Shown here one piece after another: positions 21,601 through 32,960 of a stretch of DNA of 64,000 bases. The position numbers were made by a program, and so were the translations under genes. The stretch lies in NCBI GenBank assembly GCA_963931925.1, contig OZ007573.1:37294796-37358795 (forward strand). The letters are read 5' to 3'. This DNA comes from Onchidella celtica (lineage: Eukaryota; Mollusca; Gastropoda; Systellommatophora; Onchidiidae). Within the stretch, counting starts at the first letter, position 1; each line of letters opens with the position of its first letter. The notes under the pieces are model-generated. The model saw nothing but the letters and a program-made list of their open reading frames with translations, was not told the DNA's origin and did no database searches.

Positions 21601-23301
21601 CGTTTTGGTCATCAGCTCCGAAATGTCTTTGCTACAATATTGATCTATTGTAGGCCCTCAAACCCACTGCAGTTTTGGGAAAACCACAAGTTAGAGTTAG
21701 GTCGAGATTTCCTTAGGCGAGATAACTTGAATGAACTCAACGCGCGAATTGAAAATGAGACTCTAATTGAAATACAGTCTATTTTGGATAGTGATGGCCT
21801 GAAACTGGGAAAGGATTTCAATTTGCCTGAACCTGTGACGACACATATCTCATTGATTCCACGAGTTATTCGCGAAGAAATAGACTACAATCATGAAAAC
21901 CTCAAAGCAGAAGTGGAACTCAATATTAACAAGCTTAATGTTGAACAGAAGCATGTCTTTGATACTGTATCGGCAGCTGTTATGGAGGACAAAGGACTTC
22001 TATTTGCTCTTGACGCCAGTGGTGGCACAGGCAAGACGTTTGTGATAAATCTGTTATTGAGCTTTGTCAGATCACAAGGAAAAATTGCCCTCGCAACAGC
22101 ATTGTCTGGCATTGCTGCCAATCTACTCACTAATGGAAGGACATTGCATAGTAGGTTCAAAGTGCCCATAAATGTAACAGAGCATTCAACGTGCAGTGTC
22201 TCACCAATTGATTCAAGTGGAAAGCTATTGAAGCTAGCACATTTTATTGTCATAGATGAAGTCTCGATGGGACACAAGTATATTTTTGAGGCAGTTGACA
22301 GAACACTCAAGGATGTTAGACAGTCCGAAAAGCCTTTTGGTGGAGTTACTGTATTGTTCTCAGGAGACTGGCGACAAGTTCTTCCGGTTGTACGCAAAGG
22401 ATCAAGGGCAGAAATAGTGGATGCTGCATTTAAAACATCACATCTGTGGCAATCAGTCAAAAAATTGACACTGACTCAGAACATGCGCATATCAACAACA
22501 GGTGCCTCTCCTGAATTTTCACAGTTCCTTATGGAAATAGGAAATGGGACATTTCCAACTCAACCTGAAGTTGGACATAATAAAGTTGTTCTCCCTGCCG
22601 AGTTGACAGTGACTGACAAGAAAGAATTCTTCAATTTTGTATTTGGAGATCTGGAGACACAGCATAATGCTCCCCAGTGGCTCTCATCTAGGGCAATTAT
22701 TTGCCCAACAAATGCTGCTGTTGATGAGGTTAACCACCATGTGATGGGTACTTTCCCAGGTGAGGTGAAAGAATATAAAAGTTCAGATAGTGTTGATGAG
22801 ACTGAGCATCAGTATCCTCTGGAATTTATTAACACTTTATGCCCGTCAGGGTTGCCTCCTCATAGTCTAATGTTGAAAAAACACTGCATTGTAATGCTCT
22901 TGAGAAATATCGACCCACAAAATGGTCATTGCAATGGGACGCGTTACATAATTCAAGAGCTGCACGACCATGTTATTGATGCAACGGTGGCCTCAGGAGT
23001 ACACGCCGGAAAGAGATTATTCATCCCACGCATTCCTTTGATTCCGTCTGACCACACCTTCCCATTCCGAATGAAGCGGAAACAATTTCCGATCCGCCCT
23101 GCGTTTGCAGTGACTGCCAACAAGGCACAGGGCCAGACACTGTCAAAGGTTGGGATATATGCACCAGAGCCTTTCTTCGGTCATGGACAACTCTATGTTG
23201 CACTGAGTAGGGTTGGTTCTGCAGACAGTATACGGATATTCATGCCACCAGAGAACAAAGGGCAGACTGACAATGTTGTGTATCCTGAAGTCCTGTTGTA
23301 A
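18690..23301 (+). pseudogene. Helitron Rep-helicase protein, copy 1 (decayed)
   Basis: One RepHel protein broken by point damage. N-terminus: MPPKKNRLTPKRKK at 18690, then a frame change near 18740 and a Ser/Thr-rich repeat region (18861-19090). The Helitron-like N domain follows (SRSYNNALALASLGCDEI, VQGKLCHRLGSLLPPP). The Rep HUH motif is GLPHVHILLI at about 20522, then VKYLYKYITKG near 20958. The helicase has Walker A DASGGTGKT (22012), IVIDEVSMG, FSGDWRQVLPV, and AVTANKAQGQTLS and YVALSRVGS near the end. Damage compared with copy 2: a stop at 20655, a 2-bp deletion near 21295 and a Trp-to-stop change near 21333. The protein would nick DNA and drive rolling-circle transposition. It is inactive here. 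Confidence 0.88.
18861..19090 (+). repeat. Coding minisatellite in the Helitron N-terminus
   Basis: About four imperfect units of roughly 54-63 bp encode repeats of the pattern ATRSASTSTGY followed by SNTSTI. The unit length is a multiple of three, so the frame is kept. Confidence 0.7.
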
Positions 23302-23740
23302 AAAGTGAGTAAAATGTTTCCTTACTTTAAACTTCAGTACATGAATGTATTAAGTTTCTTCCTTTCTGTCTTTCCTGTACACCAAATGATTACTTTCGTA
23401 ATACCCGTTCATAGAACGGGTTCATGGTCTAGTATTAGCAAACATAAACTACCAAAAAAGCATATAAATCACCTCAGTATGAAATAATGTGCGTTTTTTC
23501 TAAAAATAGCACAAATCCAATATGGCCGCCGACCTTGTATGACCTACTTTCACAAACTAGTTCGATATTTTCAAAGTACGTTATATCTAGATACCATGGT
23601 GAAAATTTGAAAACATTTCGTCCATTCCTTGATTTTTAATGAATTTTTTACTAAACCACCCTTACTTTTGGGCTAAGTACAGATGCAGCTTGGCATATGG
23701 GGGAATTTTCAGTAATGCAGCTTGGCATGTTAAGTGTTAA

Positions 23741-24066
23741 AAATAGGCTATATTTAAAAAGTTAAAATAAATTGTGGTTTTATTTAAAGACAGTGCTGTG
23801 TTGTCTCGTGTGTCTCATTTGCAGCTCTAGACCGTCAGGCGTCAGCCAGCTGGTATTGCGTCAACCTAGTAGCTCCAACAAAGCTAGCGCATGTGCAACC
23901 GGAAATACCAGCTGGCTGACGGTATAGACATAGCTGCAAGTGTGTGTCTCGGTGTGCTAGTGCGGATTGCCTTTTTTTGAAACGTTAAATTTTGACCAAC
24001 AACACTTGTATTAACTTATACAGTAATAGTTATTTGTTTTTGTTTACTTGATTGACAACATTGATC
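23741..24066. repeat. Foldback (inverted repeat) upstream of the MADF gene
   Basis: Arms at 23821-23857 and 23904-23937 are imperfect inverted copies (share GTCAGCCAGCTGGTATT and GCAGCT ends) separated by about 46 bp. It may be the terminal or promoter region of the Harbinger element, or a small foldback MITE. Confidence 0.55.
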
Positions 24067-24502
24067 ATGGCAAGTTGGAACCACGATTCAACAATACTGT
24101 TTATTGAAATCTACCGCTCAGCTGAGTGTTTGTGGAGAATAAAGTCAAAAGACTATAGCAACAAGTATTTAAAGGAAAAGGCGTATGAAAACCTTGTTGA
24201 ACGGTGTTAACAATTTGATCCTAGCGTGAACAAGGACACAATTGTGAAAAAGATTAACAATATGAGGAGCTCGTTCCGTAGAGAACTTAAGAAAATAGAA
24301 CAGTCAAAGTTGTCGGGCGCCGGGAGCGACGTGGTTTATGAGCCAAAACTCTGGTATTATGACCACCTGATGTTCTTGACCGACCAACAAACCCCGAGGC
24401 AATCCCGTTCAAACATCAACCTGGACCGCGACCTGCAGCTAGGAAGGTGAAGGCACCGTTGACTGTGAGAGCCAATCCAACTCATCGTACAGTCACATTG
24501 AG
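24067..24502 (+). pseudogene. PIF/Harbinger MADF/BESS accessory protein, exon 1 (MADF domain)
   Basis: MASWNHDSTILFIEIYRS followed by LWRIKSKDYSNKYLK and FDPSVNKDTIVKKINNMRSS is a MADF (Myb-like) DNA-binding domain. Such proteins are encoded beside Harbinger transposases and help bring the transposase to DNA and the nucleus. A stop codon interrupts it at 24208-24210 and one base is lost or gained near 24447. The exon ends in ...SYSHIE with a donor GTAAGA at 24503, and the phase matches exon 2 at 34770. The intron now contains a Helitron and, on the other strand, the transposase 3' exon. Confidence 0.75.
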
Positions 24503-24942
24503 GTAAGATAATTTATTTTTCACAAACATTAGTACTCATTGATCTTGCATCTTTTTGTCGGTGATGATTTTGCACCCAAATTTATTTATTTATAAATATT
24601 TCCCTTGTATTCATTAATCTGTTTGATCACATTTAGAAATGTCATATTTTATAACAATAAGGTAACGACAACAAAAGATAAAAAACAATGAATTAATACT
24701 AGAGAAAATTTAATAGACATTAGTATACATTGTTCCGTGACTACAATTGCATGATTGATGGCGTGCTAACAATGAATGTAATCTCCTAAAGTGGGCACAA
24801 TGACACATGTTTGAGGATGAAAAAATATTCTCACAATTTTTACATTTGATATCAAATGCGTTAATAAAACATGTATACCATTTCACACCACCAGAGCACA
24901 GAGTATAATGAAAATTGAATTTGGATAGTAAAAAAAATTTTT

Positions 24943-24997
24943 AAAATAATGATAATAATGATGATAATAATAATAATAATAATAATAATAGTAATAA
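24943..24997. repeat. TAA trinucleotide microsatellite (left half)
   Basis: An ATAATA tract directly abuts the Helitron 5' end. The matching right half lies at 33123-33143, so the Helitron inserted into the microsatellite. Confidence 0.75.
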
Positions 24998-25298
24998 TCT
25001 TATAATAATGGAGCTTGGGCCCAACTTTGTTCCCGCAAAGGCTTTTTTACTACGCAACGTAGAGAAATGAAACTTGGCACATGTATGTAAAATGTATAAA
25101 GCCTGTTCGTGTCGAGCTCATTTTTTCCCGAAACCTTTTACTTTTTCCAGAAATTCAGTTATAATTATCAGTTATCAATTCATGATTGCGAATACGACGT
25201 GATAATGTACTTCCGTCAATGTCATCATTTCCGCCTCTTACCGGAAATGCACTCTCGAACTAGGGTTCACTTCCACCCGCGCCAAGTAGTGTTATACA

Positions 25299-25502
25299 GA
25301 TGAGGCGAGTGCCATTCATTTATACCAAGAAAACCAAGAGTGTGCTTCAAGCTCGAAAGGAAAGCTGTTGATTATATTATAGATCTAGATCTAGAAGTAT
25401 AAGATGAGGCGAGTGCCATTCATTTACACCAAGAAAACCAAGAGTGTGCTTCAAGCTCGAAAGGAAAGCTGTTGATTATATTATAGATCTAGATCTAGAA
25501 GT
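25299..25502 (+). repeat. Tandem duplication, 104-bp period
   Basis: Two near-identical units start at 25299 and 25403 (GATGAGGCGAGTGCCATTCA), each ending in a GATCTA run. They lie in the leader just upstream of the Helitron start codon. Confidence 0.85.
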
Positions 25503-25827
25503 GTCGTCAGTCATGCCAAGAAAACTTTGGCAAAAGACTAGGCCTCTCACACCTCGAACTAGAGCTAACGCTCAAAGAAAGGAAAATGTCCGTCACCGGC
25601 GGCAAGAAAATTTAGATCCAGAGGTAGGACAGGCTGTTCAACCTGAAGAAAATTTAGATCCAGAGGTAGGCCAAGCAGCTCAAGCTGAAGAAGAGGCACC
25701 TGAAATAAGAAATATTGAAACAATCGCTGAAAGAGAAGCAATTCAGACCCGTCAACGGCAGGCATTGCGTGCGGCCGATGAGGCTACAGTGCCTGCTCGG
25801 AAAATTAGATTGCCCACTGGCTATGGG

Positions 25828-27095
25828 TGTCAGGGTTAGGATTAGAAGTGCCGTGCTGGGTCACGGGTTTGTTTATTTCATGTCATCATTGATTTTAGCC
25901 AGTGCAAACGTCCTTGAACTATTCCGGTGGACAGTTTGTTTTTGAAACGCTTTTTCTTGGAGATGGAAAGAAAGTGGGGCAAGATGGAACGAATGGATAA
26001 ATTAACAGTGACGGTGCAGTTTTCGACCCCGTGGTTTGGGTGTACTTTAGCAAGGAAAGACGGGGCGAATAAGGAGTGAATAAATTCGTACATAAAACGT
26101 AGAGGGTGTAGTGACTTTAGGAAAGCTTTTGACATCCTAGATTAACTTTGTCTGTTACTATTAATAGACTGCGAGCTGAGCTCGAAATGGATGCACCAAT
26201 CAAATTGGAGCAGTTGGCTGGGGTTGCAGAAGATATAAGCGAAGCCATCTTTAGGTTTATCCACTCCATGCAGATCCTTCCTTCTGCGATCGCGTCGGCA
26301 AGATTCAGCCTGAGAGAATCATGAGACTGTTAAAGACATGTCTATGTCCTTGATAGACAATGAATTTACCCACAGCTATTTTCTCCAGTTCCCTGATATC
26401 ATTTCAGGGAACCAATCGTAAGTTTTGAGACAGTGCGTCGACGATGACGTGAATCTGACCCTACTTTTCCAGTAGAAGTGCTACCAAAGGATGCAAGATT
26501 ATAATGTCTTTACTTGCAATTAAGATCTAGACTGAGTGACTGATATACACATTTGTAAATTGTAATTTGATGTGTCTGGATGAGGCTGGGGATTGCCAGC
26601 CCATCCTAGAGCAGATCTAGATCTATATTAACTACGTCAGTGTGTCTTGACGGTTTGATCCTTTATAAGCTATTACTGAGTTAATATTGTCGTCTGAGAC
26701 ATAAGAATATTATTGGTGAGATAGTAGGCAGGTTATATTTCTGAAGATAAATAATTACTAAGTAAACTGTGACTGAGTCAGAATGATATGGATTTTCTAA
26801 TCTTTTAAGAGTCTAGAGGAGACTTCTAGTTATGTATTATAGTGTTTTCATTTGATGCTGCTGATGTTGTCTTTTTGATATGTAAGATAGACGAAATTGT
26901 TAGGAATCTTAAGTAATAAATTTGTGGCCCTACAAGGTCCTTGATATAACTTACACGAAATTGTTATTAGTGTATGTGGCATGGGATGGCAGAGTAATTT
27001 GTAAAACCTCTCGATATTTATTAAATGCAGTCGAACACCTAAATTCCATAAGATACCACCCCGTAACATTTGAGGGCATACCCCAAATCGTAACA
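25828..27095. mobile_element. Solo LTR A, 1268 bp, inside Helitron copy 2
   Basis: It begins TGTCAGGGTTAGG, ends AAATCGTAACA, and is flanked by ATGGG at 25823-25827 and 27096-27100. It is homologous along its length to LTR B at 58778-60227 (shared blocks GCCGTGCTGGGTCACG, ATTGCCAGCCCATCCTAGAG, GATGCTGCTGATGTTGTCTT). No internal retroelement genes are present. It interrupts the Helitron N-terminal coding region between L-P-T-G-Y-G and R-T-A-A-N. Confidence 0.88.
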
Positions 27096-29166
27096 ATGGG
27101 AGAACTGCTGCAAATTTTGATGAAAAATCATTGCAAGGAATAAAGCAAACCTGTGGCACACTAAGTGTTACGTGTCAACACTGCACAGCTCTCCGATGGC
27201 CTTCAGAGCGTCTAGCATTTTGTTGCGGTAATGGGAAAGTTGTTGTTCCTCTACCTCCAGCACCACCTCCAGCTATGTTGCAATATTTCAATTTTAACTC
27301 TCCATTCCTTCCAATGAGCAGATCTTACAACAATGCTTTGGCACTTGCGTCCATTGGATGTCATGAAATAAGACAAGATGGTTTTAGTCCAACATTCACG
27401 ATTCAAGGTAAACTGTGTCACAGGATAGGCTCACTTCTTCCAGCATCAGGAGATGCACCAAAATTTGCTCAACTTTTCTTTGTTGATACTGAACAGCAAG
27501 TTGATGCAAGACTTCACCATGCAGACAAACTAAACAGACACATTCTGCAAACGCTTCAATCTGAACTCTTGAAAATCAACACGTATGTTCAGTCCTTCAA
27601 GTCAGCTTTGGAATTAGTCCGCACTAATCCTGACATGGAGATCATTCTGCATGCAGAAAAAAAGACGCAGGTAAACCGGCACCGACGCACATTAAATTTA
27701 CCCTCAACGACTGAAGTAGCTGCCCTGATACCTGGAGACCAAGTGGGCAATTTGGACATTATTGTCCATTGCAGAGGTACAAATCATGAACTTAGGCGCA
27801 TCCACCCATGCCACCGATCATACGACCCACTCCATTATGTTCTAATGTTCCCTTTTGGAACAGATGGTTGGTGTCTCGGATTAAAGAAGTCTGACAACGG
27901 AACACTAACAGCATCTGACTTTTACTGCCACAGGCTTCAAGTGCGTGCCACAAATTTCAACACTGTAATGAGAATGGGACGGCTGACCCAGCAGGCCGTT
28001 GATCAATGGGCCAAAATTGAGAGTGGGCGTTTGGAATGGGCTCGAAGTAACCAAAAAAGCATCCGTGCAGACAAGTACATGGGGATTTTGGATGCTGTTC
28101 AAGCAGGTGATAATGTGCGTACTGGAACAAAAGTGATATTGCCACCCACTATTTACGGTTCACCAAGATTTTATGCGGAAGCATTTCAGAATGCCATGGC
28201 AATCGTCAGGACTTACGGTAAGCCAGACATGTTCATTACATTTACGTGTAACCCTAAATGGGAAGAAATTACAACAGCTTTGCAGAATGGAGAAAAAGCC
28301 TCTGACAGACCTGATCTTACATCTAGAGTTTTCAAGATGAAGTTTAACAGCCCCATGGATGATCTCATCAAGCATGAACTTTTGGGCTCAGTCATTCAGT
28401 ACACATGCACATTTGAATTTCAGAAAAGGGGTCTCCCTCATGTGCACATTCTTCTCATCATGGCTAAGGATTCAAAGCCAAACAACCCTGACAAAATCAA
28501 TGACATAGTCTGTGCAGAAATTCCAAACAAACTGCTCAATCCACAGCTGTATCATATTGTGACCAGCCACAACATTCATGGCCCATGTGGAAATGTTAAT
28601 CGTTCCAGCCCATCCATGAATGGAGATACAAATGGTATTCTACAATGCACCAAACAGTTCCCCAAGCCCTTCTCATTCACAACATCTGTCTCTGAAAATT
28701 CATATCCACAGTATAGACGGAGGAGTCCTACTGATGGAGGTTTCACACACAAAATGAAAGTGAAAGGTCAAGATTTCACTGTTGACAACTCATTTGTAGT
28801 ACCGTACAACCCTGCTTTGTCACTGACATATCAAGCGCACATAAATGTTGAAATTGTCCATTCAGTTCAGGCAGTGAAGTACCTGTACAAATACATCACC
28901 AAGGGCCAGGACCATATACTGTATGCCATACAAAATCATACTGATGATCCAAATGACGAAATCAGTCAATTTGTGAATGCTAGGTATGTATCAGCAAGTG
29001 AGGCGTTTTGGCGGATATACGGATTTGAAATCCACAGAAAATACCCACTAGTAGACAAACTGCCTTGCCACCTACCCAATGAGCAAGTCATATTATTCCA
29101 TGAATCTGAAGTTGAACAGATTATGGCTGCTGGTCCACCAGAGACGAAGTTGACTGAATTTTTTAA

Positions 29167-30469
29167 CCCTTTCACTGCCGCCTACGGCCTAGGCCGTACG
29201 AATTTACTCTGTAATAGCGTCATGCCGCCTACGGCCTCGGCCGTACGAATTTACTCCCTAATAGCGTCATGCCGCGTACGGCCTAGGCCGTAGCACGGGT
29301 GCCTTGATGTAAACAGGAACTGTCACTACGTGGTGACGGAAATGATCCGGGCAGAATAATTTTCTGAAAGCTGATTGGCTGAGCTTCAAAATAAGCCTTG
29401 ATTTATTTAATTTGGCCGACGGGTTCATTTTTTGTGCGTGATTGAAGGCAGCTAGGCCTTTCACTCAACAAAATGGCGTCTGACGACGAAAGTTCGGACA
29501 ATGATGTCTTTTTACAGCTGTTTGAATCCTCTGATGAGGAAGATGGTGATGGTAATTTTGAAGGTTTTGCTGAACTAGTAAATGTAGATCCAGCTAGATC
29601 TAGACATATTCCTTTACTGGAATTTAGTCCTGTTGACGATGTAGAGTTACGAGATGATCGCGAAGAAGGGTGGCGAAGGGGTGATGACATCGTTCTGCAT
29701 GTTCATGAAGATGTTGCTGGTGGTGACAGGGCACCTGTATCTTTGATTTTATTATTTTTATCCATTTATGTATTGAATACATCATTTTGTATGGTGTTAT
29801 TTCCATCTAAATTCTATTGTAATGTAAAGAAAAAAAAAAAGTAATGATGATGATGATGATGATGATGCCGCTGTCGCCGCCGCCAACTCCACCACAGCTA
29901 TGACCAAATCTCTCATGTATGTGGATACTCTATCCAATTTTCTCAAAGTTTCCTTTTTACAGAGTTATAAAATTCTTAGAAATAAGTGAGCTATGAATTT
30001 TTTCTGTTATATCATTTTTTATTTTTGCATGCAAAAATTGTCGTCGTTCTGTATGCTCATGAGGATGGTGCTGGGGGTGACTGGGCATCGGTATCTTTGT
30101 TTTTGTAAATTTTATCAATTTCTGTATTGGAAACATCATTTTAGATGATATTATTTCACGGAAACCCTATTGTAATGTTAGGAAATGACTAAAAACTAAT
30201 GAAGATGATGATGATGCTGCTGCCGCTGCCACCACCACCGCAGCTATGACACAATCTCTCATATATGTGGATTCTCTATCCAATTTCCTCAAAGTTTACT
30301 TTTTACAGAGTTATAACATTCTTATAAATAAGTGAGTTATGAATTTTTTTCTATTATCACCCATTTTAGTTTTTTTCCCCAAATTAATTTGGCACTGAGG
30401 GAATAATCAAGGAAAATTTATTTGGCACTGAAGGAATAGTCAAGGAAAATTAATGCGGCAGTGAAAGGG
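29167..30469 (+). mobile_element. Non-autonomous TTAA (piggyBac-like) element, 1303 bp, inside Helitron copy 2
   Basis: TTAA at 29163-29166 and 30470-30473 flank perfect 15-bp inverted ends, CCCTTTCACTGCCGC. Just inside the left end a palindromic unit containing ACGGCCTAGGCCGTA is repeated three times (29183-29293). The right subterminal region repeats TTTGGCACTGAAGGAAT-like units. The interior has two diverged copies of a block ending in GATGAT repeats (about 29830-29990 and 30190-30350). Removal restores the Helitron frame (E-F-F-K-T-N). Confidence 0.88.
29473..29844 (+). pseudogene. Acidic N-terminal remnant of a piggyBac-type transposase
   Basis: The frame begins MASDDESSDNDVFLQLFES and continues DEEDGDGNFEGF, an acidic, serine-rich start typical of piggyBac transposases, then loses similarity after about residue 80. 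The catalytic domain is absent. Its start context is AAAATGGCG. It may still be transcribed, but it cannot transpose the element by itself. Confidence 0.5.
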
Positions 30470-32539
30470 TTAAAACAAATGCTGAAGATGAAAATGCAAG
30501 AAACATAATTTATCCAGATTTCCCACACTTTTTCACTTGGAATTTGAGGGAAAAGAAATGGCAGCGGAGAAAGAGAGGAACTCGGAACACTGAGACACAA
30601 GAAATTTCATCGGATTGCATCGGTCGCATTCCCACAATTTCCCTCAGCCCTCACCAAGCTGAATTGTACTATCTCAGACTGCTGCTGCACCATAGAAAAG
30701 GACCGGTCAGCTTTGATGACCTGAAAACAATAAATGGAAATATTTGCCAAACATTCCAAGATGCCTGCAGATTTATGGGACTTTTAGAGGATGACACAGA
30801 AAAAGATAACGCAATGGAGGAGGCAGCTACAATGCGCTTCGGATCTCAACTAAGAGCAGTTTTTGCCACAATTCTCATGTATTGCAGGCCATCAAACCCC
30901 ATGCACTTCTGGGAGAAACACAAGTACGTTTTATGCGAGGATATGCTCAAAAGGGACAGGCTCAATCAAATAACACCACAGGTAGAAAATGAAGCATTGC
31001 TTGCCATTCAAAGTTGTCTGGATAATGATGGACTGGAATTGCAGAAGGATTTTCAGTTACCACGTGCACAGAAAGAGGGACAGGCATCTTTATTTCCTAA
31101 GACAATCCGAGAAGAACTGAGTTTTGATAAAGACAGTTTACAGGCAGATGTAAATAATAAATATCCAAGCCTTAATCAATATCAAAAACGTGTTTGACAC
31201 CATTTTATTCTCTGTGAGAGAAAATAAAGGTAAAATTTTTGCCCTTGATGCCAGTGGAGGAACTGGGAAAACCTATGTCATCAATCTACTCCTGAATGCT
31301 GTGCGCTCTATGGGTAAAATAGCACTTGCAGCTGCAATGTCTGGAATAGCAGTAAACTTGCTTATAAACGGCAGAACCTTTCACAGCCGATTTAAAGTGC
31401 CACTCAAAATACATGAGCTTTCAACATGCAGTATGTCTCCCACTGACTCACATGGCAAACTCATGAAACTGGCAGACTTCATAGTTATAGATGAGGTCTC
31501 TATGGGTCACAAGCATGTGTTTGAGGCATTGAACCGGACATTGCAAGACCTAAGAGAATCAGAAAGGCCTTTTGGTGGGTTGACAGTGTTATTTTCGGGT
31601 GACTGGCGACAGATTTTACCTGTTATAAGACAAGGATCTCGAGCAGACATTGTGAATGCCACACTGAAAATGTCTCCATGTTGGCATTATGTGCAGAAAC
31701 TGAGCCTGCAACAAAACATGCGAATCACACTTGCTGGAACTTCACCTGAATTTGCAGACTTCCTGATGAGCATAGGCAATGGCTCACATCCGACTGTTCA
31801 TGGTCTCGGACAATACAGGATAGACATCCCAAAAGATTTACTGGTGAACACTAAAGTAGACCTTATTGATTTTGTATTTGGTGATCGCCATGAATCTTTC
31901 ATGGACATGCAGTGGTTGTCTTCACGTGCCATTATATGCCCTACCAACAGTGCTGCAGATGAAATCAATGACAGCATTATGTCTCTCTTTCCTGGAACAG
32001 AAAAGGTGTACACAAGCTCAGACAGCATCACAGAAAATGAGCACCAATACCCATTGGAATTTGTCAACAAGCTATGTCCCTCTGGCCTTCCTCCTCATTG
32101 TCTTCGCTTGAAGAAACACAGCATTGTCATCCTTCTAAGAAATCTTGACCCCCACAATGGTCACTGCAATGGAACAAGATACGTGATTGAACAATTACAT
32201 GATCATGTCATTGATGCAACAATAGCCTCAGGCCCACACACTGGAAAACGGCTGTTCATCCCACGTATCCCAATGGTGCCATCAGATAACATTTATCCGT
32301 TTGAGATGAAGCGGAAGCAGTTTCCAATTCGGACTTCATTTGCCATAACAGCCAACAAAGCTCAAGGCCAGACGCTCAACAAAGTTGGCATATACATACC
32401 AAATCCTTTCTTTTGCCATGGACAGCTCTACGTCGCCATGAGTCGAGTCGGCAGCAAAGATGATTTAAGGATCCATACTGCAAGTGCAAATGATAGTTTG
32501 ACTGACAATGTGGTGTACCACGAAGTTCTTCGGAATTAA

Positions 32540-32960
32540 GATCAAATAACACCAAAGGTAGAAAATGAAGCTTTGCTTGCCATTCAAAGTTTTCTGGATA
32601 CTGATGGACTGGAACTGCAGAAAGAATTTCAACGTCGCCATGAGTCGAATCGGCAGCAAAGGTGATTTAAGGATCCATACCGCAAGTGCAAATGATAGTT
32701 TGACTGACAATGTGGTGTACCACGAAGTTCTTCGGAATTAAGATCAAATAACACCAAAGGTAGAAAATGACGCTTTGCTTGCCATTCAAAGTTTTCTGGA
32801 TACTGATGGACTGGAACTGCAGAAAGAATTTCAGTTACCCCGTGCAAAGAAAGAGGGACAAGTATGATTAATGCACTCTTCAATCAAGATCAAAAACATG
32901 TGTTTGGCACCATTTTATTCTGTGAGAGAAACGAATGGATTAACCCACAATGCGATGTAC
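32540..32960 (+). repeat. Shuffled duplicates of helicase-domain segments at the Helitron 3' end
   Basis: A block starting GATCAAATAACACCAAAGG occurs at 32540 and 32742 (period 202). It corresponds to an internal helicase segment near 30962. It is fused to a copy of the gene's last exon segment (GTCGCCATGAGTCG near 32630, original near 32433) and then to a copy of the region around 31175-31230. These are rearranged fragments, not genes. Confidence 0.75.

Larger units (their letters stand above)
18690..23432 (+). mobile_element. Helitron copy 1 with canonical 3' hairpin and CTAG end
   Basis: Downstream of the helicase stop, ACCCGTTC (23403-23410) and GAACGGGT (23414-23421) form an 8-bp stem with a 3-nt loop. 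Eight bases later comes CTAG (23429-23432), then T, exactly the Helitron 3' signature. The left boundary is uncertain (given here as the first coding position); it must lie upstream, probably in 18016-18365. The element sits within the 3' part of the piggyBac element. Confidence 0.8.
14282..23736 (+). mobile_element. piggyBac element interrupted by a solo LTR and a Helitron
   Basis: TTAA at 14278-14281 and 23737-23740 flank inverted ends: CACTTAAAACGCCAAG on the left and CACTTAACATGCCAAG (other strand) on the right, 13 of 16 matching. Left subterminal sequence carries repeated palindromes (GATCGCCGATCGGCGAC, GTCGCCAATCGGCGAC at 14297-14357). The right subterminal sequence repeats GCAGCTTGGCAT twice. 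Removing the LTR (14916-16153) and the Helitron leaves an element with one transposase gene. Confidence 0.8.
25513..32539 (+). pseudogene. Helitron Rep-helicase protein, copy 2 (nearly complete, interrupted)
   Basis: Coding pieces are 25513-25827, 27101-29166, 30474-31195 and 31190-32539. The N-terminus is basic (MPRKLWQKTRPLTPRTR) with a duplicated ENLDPEVGQA unit. After the LTR come the zinc-like CGTLSVTCQHC segment and the Helitron-like N domain (SRSYNNALALASIGCHEI). The Rep HUH motif is GLPHVHILLI near 28430, with VKYLYKYITKG after it. After the TTAA element the frame continues through FFTWNLREKKWQRRKRG into the helicase, with Walker A DASGGTGKT (31247), VIDEVSMG, FSGDWRQILPV and ANKAQGQTLN. 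One frameshift (about 2 bp lost) lies near 31188. Excising the two insertions restores frame, so only that frameshift separates it from an intact gene. Confidence 0.88.
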
